Shown: positions 39,936-48,491 of the stretch, piece after piece
Layout: the number at the start of each line of letters is the position of its first letter
How positions within the stretch are numbered: the stretch's first letter is position 1
Assembly: GCA_026936335.1 (NCBI GenBank)
Contig: JAPMXV010000021.1
Location: forward strand, 62,001 to 126,000
Direction of reading: 5' to 3'
Length of the DNA stretch: 64,000 nt
DNA from: Mantamonas sphyraenae
Taxonomy: Eukaryota; CRuMs; Mantamonadidae
Position numbers and translations under genes: made by a program
The notes under the pieces: model-generated
The model's database searches: none
The model's input: only the letters and a program-made list of their open reading frames with translations
Told to the model about the DNA's origin: nothing

Positions 39936-42900
39936 ATGGCCATCAAGTTCTCCCTTGACCCATTCCTGTACAACCAGCGTACCCTGCTGGTTGGTTTGCC
40001 CACCCTTGGGATCATTCTCCTCTTTGGAGGCCGCCTGTATGTCGTGCAGAGAACAGAAGATCCCTTCTCTCTCCTCCTTGTCACCTCCTGCCCCCTCCCA
40101 CCTCCTCTGACACTGTCCCCGCATGTATTCGTTGCTCCCCATGTTGCCTACACACAGTCTTTTCCTCACCATGATCCTCGGTTTCATCGCAACCTATCTC
40201 CTCGTCCAGTTTGTGGGCGATGTGCACGTGTACGTCATCACCCCCGAGTCAACCACAACCACAACCCCGTTCTTCAGCTGACCCTTACCCCACCCACCAT
40301 GTCTGCATCCTCTTCACCACACAGTGCTACATGGTCTCTCTGGGCCACCGTGTCTGCGTGTGCAGTGGCACTCCTCTACCAATCGGCCGCCTTGCTCCAG
40401 TGCGTTCGTGTGTCTCCCGCCCATTTCCGCATGATGGAACCGCTTGCTCCTCACACTCTGCCACTTACACATCCCCCGCACCCGCCTCCCCTCTCCTCAC
40501 TGCCCCCATGTTCCCACAGCAAGTCCATCCTCAATGCCTTTCTGGTCTTCCACATGACTGCCTTTGTCTTTCTTATGGGCCTGTGGATGAGCCTGCAGAT
40601 GCCCTCCATGTTCCGTCGCTCCCCTTCGCTGGCTCTGGTGGCCGAACGACTGCTCTTTGCCCTCCTTCCCCTCACCTCCTCTGTCCTCCTCACCTGGGCC
40701 ACTGTCATGTTTGTCGGTGCAGACAATGCCGCCTTCTACCTCATGCTCTACCTGGCCCTCAACTTTGTCCTCTTTGCCGTCCCCGTGCGCAGCTCCTTCC
40801 TTCGCCACGAACCCGACCAGACCAAAGACCCACGCGTGGCACCCAGCACCACCACCACCACCACCACCACCACCAACCCATCCTCCAAACAAGCACTGGT
40901 GCCTTCAGAGATGGCCATGGGACGCCTGGACAGTGCGGTGCAGCTGCTGCTGCTGCTTGTCCTTCCCTCGCTCTTCTATGCCCTCACCTACCACAGCCAA
41001 CTGTTCACTCTGACCACGTTGGTCAATGTCACCCTGTTGGGATCCCTTCCCATTCTCATGCTCTTCCCTCTGTCCTCCCCTCGCTTCCACGCCCTGTGGT
41101 GGCTTGGATTGAGCCCTGCCAGCCTCACACGCACCCGTGAGCTGTTGGCCTTCTTTGCTGCCAACTTCCTTGTGGCTGCCTTTGAGTACCGTGTCATCTT
41201 TGGCTCCTTCTACCATCTCATTGCCCTTCCCCCGCCACTCAACTACATCCTCGTCACCGTCACCCTCTACCTCTCCGCCCTCGTGGCCATGCTCCATGTT
41301 GCTGGCAAGCTGGGTACCTCTGTGTCGTACAACACCACCTTTGCCCTCACCCTCCTCTGTGCCCTCGGTTGGTCCCTCTGCCTTGGCCTCTCCTGGTGGA
41401 TGCTTCCCTTTCCCCTCCTGGCCGCACGCATGCTCGTCACCTTCTACTTCAAACCCAAACTCAACCAGTACCTCCTCTTTGTCGCATGCATGTGTGCCCC
41501 GCTCCTCTGGTTCTTCCATCGTCGCTTCTGGTACCTCGACTTTACCTTTAGTGCCGTCAACCTCTCCCTCTTCCAACTCTCCATCGTCCTCCTGCTCCTC
41601 TTTGTCACCGCCATGCTTGTCCCTGGTCTGGGCTCCCTTGCCTCTGCCACCCAATTCGCTGGCAATCTCACAGGTCCCCTCCTTCTCTTCCACGCCCTGG
41701 GCATGGTGGTTGCCGAACAGGCCCTCTACAACCAGTTTGAAGACATCTACTCACCCTTCCTCCTTGTCTTTACCTCCCTCCTCGGTGCATACCTCGCCCT
41801 CTTCCTCGAAAACAGGGATCGCATCAGTGTGGTCACTGCATGGCTCCTGTTTTCCCTGTACATGGCCAAGTTGGCCCTGCTCCTGTCTCCCCTCCCGTTT
41901 GCAGTGCCCGATGCCCTCCTCATCACCGCGTCTGTGTCTCCTCTGTACTACTTCTACCCCGATCCACGCATGAGTCGCACCCTGGGTCTCACCTACGCTG
42001 TCAGTGTGGCCTTTGCACTGCTCATTGTCCATGACTCGCTCATCCGTCGTCTCCTGGTCCTTGTGCTCCATCGTGACCCCTCCGACTCCCTCCTCCTGGG
42101 TTCCCTCTGCTTCATGTGGGCATTGGCTGTGTTGCCCCTCAGCTATCGCTACTTTGCCCACATCCCGCAAGTGCGTCGTCTCAATCTCCTTGTCCTCGCC
42201 TTGGCCACTGTCCTCATCTACGTGCAACCAGACATGAGCATGGCCCGTGTGGGTGGCAGCATGGTCGATTCCTTGGCTGCCTCCAAACTCAGCACAGGGG
42301 TCCGTGTGGGTCCTCCCCTGTGGACCACCTGGGTCCTCATTGCCATTGTCCTCCTGGCATTTGCTGCTGCCACGTCGGTCATCAACCTGGCCACCAACAA
42401 GTTCCTTCGCTTGCTCTTCTCCCTCTCCATGGGCTTTCTGGCTGGCTTCTATGTCTGTGGTGTCTACCTGCCCCAGCATCCCCTCCTGTATGCTCTGTTT
42501 TGTGGCATCACCACCCTCCCCGTCCTCTTTGTCGTCTACACCCATTGGCCCACTGCACACAGTCCTCGTGTCATGCCCTTTGTCTACCTGGCCTTCCTTG
42601 CCCTCCTGCCCATCACCCTCGTCACCCTCAGCTCCGTCTTTACCCTCACCACTGGCTCACGCATCAAGGAACACCTGCGTGCCACCACCGTCATCCTCCT
42701 CGGCCTCTACACTGCCATCAATGTCGTCGTTGCCCTCTTTATCAAGTTCAAGACCGACAACAACGTCGCCACCCCGCATGGTGCCCCGCACAAGACAAAC
42801 CTCGAACTCGACTGGCTGCCCTACACGGGCAACCTGGCCACCCTTCTCAGCTTTGCCCTGGCTGTGGCCATCAATGTCCAGTTCCTCAGTGGCTCAGAGA

Positions 42901-43460
42901 CAAGTGTCTTTTTCTTGGCTCCCATCCTCCTTCTCCTCAACAAGGACACGAAGCTCTTTGCCGGCCTCAACGCACGCAACCGCTACCTGCCCATGATCCT
43001 GGCCACTGTTGCCTTTCTCACCCTCTCGGCTGTCTACAACCTCGGTGTGCGTCAGCTCCTCGTCCATTGGGGCCTCATGTCCTACTTCCCGGCTGCCATG
43101 CGCCTGGCCACTCCCACGTCAGGCTCCATCTCTGTCCTCGAAGATGTCCTCGGCATCTCTCTTGGCGCAGCTGCACGCAACCAGTCGCCCATGGAGTATT
43201 CCACGCTCACTCTGGCCAAGAACTGGGCCATGCTCGCCATGGTGCTGCCTTCGCAGTGGGATCTGGCTCAGTTTGTGTTGCGGTTCGAGCGCAACGCCCG
43301 CGGCTCCCGCTGGCTCGTCCTGCTGCCTCTCAACGTCCTCCCTCTTATCCTCACGGATCTGTATTCCATCCAGATGCTCGCTGCCATCGGGCTGCTCGGC
43401 GGTATGGCCGTGTATCTTATCCAGCGCGGTATCAGCACCGAGGGGCTCAAGCGATTGTAG
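39936..43460 (+). CDS. NEF1: NEF1-like (no exine formation 1) multi-pass membrane protein
   Basis: Four exons, 39936-40036, 40158-40229, 40325-40399 and 40520-43460, encode 1,062 residues with some 25 hydrophobic segments. It matches plant NEF1 along its length: AERLLFALLPLTSS, LPPPLNYILVTVTLYLS, FFLAPILLLLNKDTKLF, ARNRYLPMILA and LAKNWAMLAMVLPSQWDLAQF. Plant NEF1 is a plastid/envelope-associated protein needed for pollen exine. The molecular function is unknown. Here pollen and exine are irrelevant, so the ancestral role must be different, probably in lipid or wall-precursor metabolism. The three introns cluster in the first 600 bp; the first two have CTGAC, the third does not. I chose ATG 39936 because ATG 39861 would add a low-complexity leader. 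Confidence 0.85.
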   Translation: MAIKFSLDPFLYNQRTLLVGLPTLGIILLFGGRLYVVQRTEDPFSLLLVTSCPLPPPLTLSPHVFVAPHVAYTQSFPHHDPRFHRNLSPRPVCGRCARVRHHPRVNHNHNPVLQLTLTPPTMSASSSPHSATWSLWATVSACAVALLYQSAALLQCVRVSPAHFRMMEPLAPHTLPLTHPPHPPPLSSLPPCSHSKSILNAFLVFHMTAFVFLMGLWMSLQMPSMFRRSPSLALVAERLLFALLPLTSSVLLTWATVMFVGADNAAFYLMLYLALNFVLFAVPVRSSFLRHEPDQTKDPRVAPSTTTTTTTTTNPSSKQALVPSEMAMGRLDSAVQLLLLLVLPSLFYALTYHSQLFTLTTLVNVTLLGSLPILMLFPLSSPRFHALWWLGLSPASLTRTRELLAFFAANFLVAAFEYRVIFGSFYHLIALPPPLNYILVTVTLYLSALVAMLHVAGKLGTSVSYNTTFALTLLCALGWSLCLGLSWWMLPFPLLAARMLVTFYFKPKLNQYLLFVACMCAPLLWFFHRRFWYLDFTFSAVNLSLFQLSIVLLLLFVTAMLVPGLGSLASATQFAGNLTGPLLLFHALGMVVAEQALYNQFEDIYSPFLLVFTSLLGAYLALFLENRDRISVVTAWLLFSLYMAKLALLLSPLPFAVPDALLITASVSPLYYFYPDPRMSRTLGLTYAVSVAFALLIVHDSLIRRLLVLVLHRDPSDSLLLGSLCFMWALAVLPLSYRYFAHIPQVRRLNLLVLALATVLIYVQPDMSMARVGGSMVDSLAASKLSTGVRVGPPLWTTWVLIAIVLLAFAAATSVINLATNKFLRLLFSLSMGFLAGFYVCGVYLPQHPLLYALFCGITTLPVLFVVYTHWPTAHSPRVMPFVYLAFLALLPITLVTLSSVFTLTTGSRIKEHLRATTVILLGLYTAINVVVALFIKFKTDNNVATPHGAPHKTNLELDWLPYTGNLATLLSFALAVAINVQFLSGSETSVFFLAPILLLLNKDTKLFAGLNARNRYLPMILATVAFLTLSAVYNLGVRQLLVHWGLMSYFPAAMRLATPTSGSISVLEDVLGISLGAAARNQSPMEYSTLTLAKNWAMLAMVLPSQWDLAQFVLRFERNARGSRWLVLLPLNVLPLILTDLYSIQMLAAIGLLGGMAVYLIQRGISTEGLKRL

Positions 43461-43461
43461 A

Positions 43462-43527
43462 AATTTTGATTGAGAATGAAATGTGATGGATGATGTCGCG
43501 GGTGACATTTATGTTTCAATCAAAATT
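43462..43527. terminator. Inverted repeat between convergent 3' ends
   Basis: AATTTTGATTGA (43462-43473) and its exact complement TCAATCAAAATT (43516-43527) are separated by 42 nt. AAATGT (43479-43484) and ACATTT (43505-43510) extend the stem inward. The element is AT-rich in a GC-rich setting and lies between the stop codons of NEF1-like (43460) and the metallophosphoesterase (43556). It could fold in either transcript and aid 3'-end formation; a tiny relic repeat is the alternative. Confidence 0.5.
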
Positions 43528-43555
43528 CGAGTGTGTGTCATGGTGTTTGTTCCTT

Positions 43556-44051
43556 CTACTCCTTCAGCGTTCGCATTTCGGCTGATGTCAGCGACCACCG
43601 GTCGCCAGAGTCCTTGTTGAACTGCAGCAGGCCAAAGTGGCCGTCGCCCAGACGCAGAGCCCCCGGGTTGAAGACGGGCACCGAGCCAATGCGCGCACAG
43701 CCCAATCCGTCGTGCGTGTGGCCATGCACATTGATCAGCGTGCGCTCTTGCATGTCATGCGTGCACAGCATGGCACTGAGTGCGTCTGAGCCCGTCGTGA
43801 TCCTTCGTGTGGTGCTACTTTCCGGCTCGTCCACGTTCAACACAACTGTGGTGCTGGACAAAGAAGGACCACAGTGTGTCATCAGCAGAATCTGGTCCTG
43901 TCTGCCTACTCGCTCTACCAACCCTCCTTCCCGTTCCACGTCGTGTCCCCGTTCCCGCACATCGTCCCCCGTCGCCGGATCGTCTTGTTCGTTCCCGCGC
44001 GTGCTTCGTCCCGCACTTCTGCCGCTGCTGCTACTGCTGCTACTGCTGCTA

Positions 44052-44084
<33 letters not shown>

Positions 44085-44904
44085 CTTCCAGTGGTTGCCT
44101 TGTTGTCTTCATCCACAGTCTCCATGACATCCTCCTGACCCTCGGCCACCTCAGTCAGTGCGTTTTCAGTGTCCAGATCCTCGTCCTCGTCGTCTCCCTC
44201 CCTGGGATCATGCGCAGCCACTCCCTTGTACCATGGCATGAGGGTACTGCGCATATCCTCCAGCTCCTCCATGAGCTGAGCGTCGTCCTTGTACGGAAAG
44301 CCAGACCACAGCAGACCCGTGCTGGAGTACGCTGGTCCGGACCCGCCAAAGCCACACAAGACGAGGCCGTCGGCCAGACGATAGGCACGCTTGTGCACAT
44401 TGACACTCCACTGGGACAGGGGAATACTGTCGCCATACTCATCCCGAGTGAAGCAGCTGGGCGGGTCGTGGTTGCCTGGAATGTACAACACACGTGGACA
44501 CAGGTTCTCCAGGCCCGTCAACACTGCGGAGATTGGAGAGGCGAGTCAGCCACCAGTGCTTCCCCCTTCCACCCCCCACCCCCCACCCCCCCTACACACT
44601 CTCACTCTCTCACTCTCTCCCCCTCTCTGCCGCACTCACCCTTGCCCAGCTCAGCCTCAAAGGCAGCAATCTTCTCCGTGTTGCCTGCGTGCAGATCGTC
44701 CTTGTAATCCACCAGGTCACCCGAGGCAATGACATAATCCACCTTTGCTGGCAGGTACGATGCCACCCAGTCCACCAGTCGTGCCACATTGTCTGTGCTT
44801 GTGTGCACGTCCGTCACCTGCAACACAAGCAGTTCGTCCTTCTGCTTGTACGCGTCCATTTGCTCCTGCCACACAAGATACTCGTCTCCCGAATGCGATG
44901 CCAT
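43556..44904 (-). CDS. Calcineurin-like metallophosphoesterase
   Basis: Exons 44640-44904 and 43556-44523 encode 410 residues. The metal-ligand motifs are in order: DVH at residue ~32 (LQVTDVHTSTDN), GDLVDY, GNHDP, THCGPS and HGHTHDG. GFGGSGPAYSS places it near the small YfcE/ Icc-type or class III-like phosphoesterases of unknown substrate. A run of about 24 Ser encoded by CTG/CTA-type repeats (complement of 44020-44092) interrupts the domain between the GNHD and THCG motifs, flanked by acidic and Arg-rich sequence. This insert must loop out of the fold. The intron has CTGAC. It converges on NEF1-like. Confidence 0.87.
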
Positions 44905-45022
44905 GATGATACGATTATGATGATGCAGTGCACGCGTGTCGGGTGGGAAAGATGGAGGAGGACGGGTTCAGGTGTCTTACTGTTGGGTTGTTCCAGGTTG
45001 CGTGCGGGCGGGCGGTGTTTTT

Positions 45023-46283
45023 TCATTCTTCCTCTTCGGTGTCCATTCCATCCTGCTTGTCCTCTGTGCCATCATCCTCGTTGTCATCCTCCTCATCATC
45101 TTCTTCCTCTTCCTCGTTGTATGCGTCGCCATAGGCAGCGAGGGCGTCGAGAAACTCGTTGATGCCTCCCATGCTGGGCACATCCAGGTCGAAGCTCTGC
45201 AGGAGCTGACTGAGCTGACGTGAGTTGACCAGCGAGTGGAGCTGGTGCACGGCTGCGTTGAACACGGAACTGTGCAGCATGTCCGTAAACTCCTCCGGGG
45301 TTTGCAGACCCTCGGGAAGGTAGTCGATCAGGTCGCCAATCACCTCTTCATCACGAAACACAGGACGAAGGTTCTCGCCACTGAGGATGTCCGACAAGTG
45401 GGCACGTGCGGGTTGGTTGAGTCCTCCCATGCCTCCCATGCCTCGCAGGGTTTGTTGCCAAAACGCAGGTGACAACATGGCCCCTCCGTTGTTGCCACCA
45501 CCTCCACCACCACCACCACTCGGGGTTCCTTGCCCTCCTGCCCGGCCTGCCATGTTCTGCAACATTTGCATCATGTTGTTGTGACCCGGGTTTCCCCCGT
45601 GTGCCCCTGCGCCAAATCCTCCCAGGGCACCCATTCCGCCCTGGCCAAACATCATCTGCTGCGGCGTTGTGCCCTGTCCCGCCGGCGTGCTGAACTCCTC
45701 GTCTCCCCCACCCATTGGGTTGGCCAGACGTGCGTTGATCTTGTCGCTGTACTCCTCGTCCTTGTCCTCCTTGGGCTCCTGCATCCAAAAGAACTCCAGG
45801 CGCTCCGAGCCCTGGAACTTGAGCACAAACACTCGCGAGTTGGTGGCGTTGTCTGCGGCCTCCTCCACCTTTTCCCACTTGGCCTCTTCAGGCATCAGCA
45901 GAATGTCCTGTGTGGCCATGCGTCACGCCTGTCAGTCCTTCTCTTCCATCACCCACGCCCTCCCACGCGCCCGTGGAGGGTTTCCCGCGCGCCCGGCGGA
46001 ATTGGAGAACGCTCTCGCTCTCTCTCTCCCTCGCTCTTTCTCTCTCTGCTTTCTTTCTTTGTGTGCATGTGCCACGTACATCCTCCAACACGTTGTTGGG
46101 CCGTGTGCGCCATTGCAGGTGCAGCAGGCCGTCGGACATCACCAGTTGCAGGAGTCCCTTGCGAGTGTCGGCCCGCACCTTGCCACCGCTCAGGTGCATG
46201 CGTCCAGCACGGAATGAAAGGATCGTTGGCGACTGCTGCGGTGCAGGCGTGTTCATTCCAAAGCCCTGATTGAATCCAAACAT
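45023..46283 (-). CDS. RPN13: Proteasome ubiquitin receptor RPN13/ADRM1
   Basis: Exons 46080-46283 and 45023-45907 encode 362 residues. RPN13 binds ubiquitin and recruits the deubiquitinase UCH37 to the 19S particle. The Pru domain occupies the first ~120 residues: LSFRAGRMHLSGGKV, RKGLLQLVMSDGLLHLQW, then ILLMPEEAKWEKV, and RLEFFWMQEPKEDKDEEY after the join. A Gly/Met-rich linker leads to a DEUBAD domain (HLSDILSGENLRPVFRDEEV through LLQSFDLDVPSMGG). The C terminus is acidic. The intron (172 nt) has CTGAC and a TTTCCCGCGCGCC element. It lies in a minus-strand run with the LRR gene (84 bp upstream) and the phosphoesterase. Confidence 0.93.
45981..45994. promoter_or_regulatory. GC-rich E2F-related motif in RPN13 intron
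   Basis: TTTCCCGCGCGCCC on the plus strand. It shares the TTTCCCGC half with the E2F-like sites in CENP-T and MSH2 but lacks the AAA flank, so it is a weaker match. RPN13 is not a typical cell-cycle gene, and this site may be coincidental. Confidence 0.25.
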
Positions 46284-46367
46284 TTTCTTTGCAATGGGGC
46301 AATCAGGGCGCTGTCATTAATCAATCAGGATCGCAACAATCGCTCACCCTTCCGCTCACCCTTCCAC

Positions 46368-48359
46368 TCAGCCTCCTTCGGCCTCCTCTTCCTCACGGAG
46401 CAACCTTTCCAGGATCTCTTCGTCGGTGGGCTCGTGGTCAAACGGATACAGCAGGCGTCCTTCGCGCAAGACCTGCAGGGCGCAGGCAAAGCACACTTCG
46501 TGGCACATGGGCACAGGTTCCAGACCACTGATGATCACCTGCCACTGTACAAAGGTTGCCGTGGTTGCAAACCTTGGCCCCTGGCACATGGTGCACTCTT
46601 CAGCACCATGTAGTTTGTCCAGCACCTCATACGGAAGCATGTCCTCCTCGTACGGCACCTCGTTCACCAGCACACAATGCGCTGCCCATTCCCACAGGAA
46701 TGGGATGATAGCACCACCGGTTTCGTCGTCGTCCTCCTCCTCCTCCGCCTCCTCCTCCCCATCCGCCTCATCATCCTCATCCTCGTGCTCCATCTCGCCT
46801 TTCTTCCCATCCTCTTCTTCGTTGCCCTCCCCGCCTTCCACCGCAATCACATGTACATCGCCCTGTTCGTCGTAGTTGGTCCTTTCGCTGGGTTCGCTGT
46901 CGTACTCGTAGCCCAGGTCGAGCGAGGTGGGCTCGTTCCACTGCGAGGCCCACTCGAGGGCGACCTGCGCTGTGGGATCGTCGCGACGGTAGACATGAAA
47001 GGGATTGGAGCGTTTGTCCAGCACACGCAGGTTGAGACGGGCCATCTCTGCAGGCAGACACTGTTGGCCACACTCGTTGATGTTGAGCGTCTGCAGATTG
47101 GTCAGTTTGCCCAGGGTGCGTGGCAGCATGGTCTGCAGTGCCAGCGAGTTGTGACCCAACTGCAGTGATTCCAGCTGTACGAGAGATCCCAGGTCGTGGG
47201 GCAAGAACAAAAGGTTGTTGTTGCGCAGATCCAGCTGTTGCAAGTTGGTCATCTGTGTCAGGGACGGAGGCAGGACCCGCAGCTTGTTGCCCTGCAACCA
47301 AAGCGAGGTCATCGATTGCATGGCTCCCATGTCCTCGGGCAGTTCCTCCAGCTTGTTGTCAAAGGCATAGAGCCAGCGGAGGTTGGAGAGGTGAGTGATG
47401 CTGTCCGGGAGACGGCGCAGCTGGTTTCCACGCACACTCAGGGTGTTGATCTCCGTCATGAGCCCTATGGACTCGGGCAACTCCGTTAGGTGGTTTCCCT
47501 GCAGTGCCAGAATTCTCATGTCGGGATAATAGTGGCCCAGTTCGGGCAACTCGGTGATCAGATTGTTGCTCATGTTCAGCAGCCTCAACGACGACAGCTG
47601 CAACAATGGCTCCGGATAGGCCATGAGACGGTTGCTTCGCAATGAAAGGTGGCGTAGCAACACCAGCTGACTGATTTCCATGGGCACAGCGGTCAGCATG
47701 TTGTCCATGAGGTCCAGGTGTGTCAGCTGCTTTCCCAGTGCACACAATGCCAAGGGGAATCCATCCAAACTGTTGGTGGACAAGTTGATCCGTTCTAGAG
47801 ACGGGTGTTCGCCCACGTAGTCGTCGATGTGGCGGATGGCATTGAGGGAAAGGTCAACACCAGTGAGGCGGGTGCAGTGCATCAACGTGCGCGGAAACTC
47901 CGTCAGCTTGTTACCACGCAAGGAAAGCCGTTCCAGGCATTCGAGGTTGCACAGGGCATCGTCTGCAATGACCTGCAGCTTGTTATGAGACAGGTTGAGC
48001 TGCACCAGGTTGGTCAAAGAGTTGAGCTCGTCAGGGATCAAGCGCAGGGCGTTTCGCTTGATGCTGAGCAATTGAAGCTCCGTGTGCTCGGTTATGTTGT
48101 GAAAAGAACGCAGAAGGTTGTTGTCCAGACGCCATTTGTGGACAGGGTGGGGCGCTGGGCGATCCGACGAATTCTCGCCGTCGTCGGCAGCGGCACGGTC
48201 CAGCGGACCCTCGGGGGGTCTGTCTGGGGCAAGGTAGGGCACACGTGTGAGACATCGGTTGAAATGGTCCACTGCAATCTCGTCTCCCTGCTCGTAGGGC
48301 AGCTTGTCGTCCCAGTTGGCAATTTGAAGAATGCCAAAGTTGACTTTGTGCGGCTCCAT
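46368..48359 (-). CDS. Leucine-rich repeat protein with C-terminal Cys cluster
   Basis: 663 residues from ATG 48357-48359. About 16 LRRs of the ~23-residue plant/Ras-suppressor type run through residues ~100-500 (e.g. LTNLVQLNLSHNKLQVIADD, LQLSSLRLLNMSNNLITELP). A Glu/Asp-rich spacer follows, then a C-terminal Cys cluster: CTMCQGPRF and, after ~25 residues, CHEVCFACAL. This spacing suggests a zinc site. There is no signal peptide, TM or kinase domain, so a cytosolic scaffold is likely. The start is chosen because upstream sequence in frame overlaps the divergent SMC gene. The gap to SMC is 132 bp. Confidence 0.8.
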   Translation of the reverse strand: MEPHKVNFGILQIANWDDKLPYEQGDEIAVDHFNRCLTRVPYLAPDRPPEGPLDRAAADDGENSSDRPAPHPVHKWRLDNNLLRSFHNITEHTELQLLSIKRNALRLIPDELNSLTNLVQLNLSHNKLQVIADDALCNLECLERLSLRGNKLTEFPRTLMHCTRLTGVDLSLNAIRHIDDYVGEHPSLERINLSTNSLDGFPLALCALGKQLTHLDLMDNMLTAVPMEISQLVLLRHLSLRSNRLMAYPEPLLQLSSLRLLNMSNNLITELPELGHYYPDMRILALQGNHLTELPESIGLMTEINTLSVRGNQLRRLPDSITHLSNLRWLYAFDNKLEELPEDMGAMQSMTSLWLQGNKLRVLPPSLTQMTNLQQLDLRNNNLLFLPHDLGSLVQLESLQLGHNSLALQTMLPRTLGKLTNLQTLNINECGQQCLPAEMARLNLRVLDKRSNPFHVYRRDDPTAQVALEWASQWNEPTSLDLGYEYDSEPSERTNYDEQGDVHVIAVEGGEGNEEEDGKKGEMEHEDEDDEADGEEEAEEEEDDDETGGAIIPFLWEWAAHCVLVNEVPYEEDMLPYEVLDKLHGAEECTMCQGPRFATTATFVQWQVIISGLEPVPMCHEVCFACALQVLREGRLLYPFDHEPTDEEILERLLREEEEAEGG

Positions 48360-48491
48360 CGTCGAGGGACGTTGCTGTGGATTCGGGTTGGAGCTGTGCT
48401 GTCTGTGTTGCGAGCGCAAGCGGGAGTTTTTCCCGGGAGAAATCGGGAGTTGGTGGCCAATGCGCAGGCCTTTGCAGTGAAATTGCCCTTG

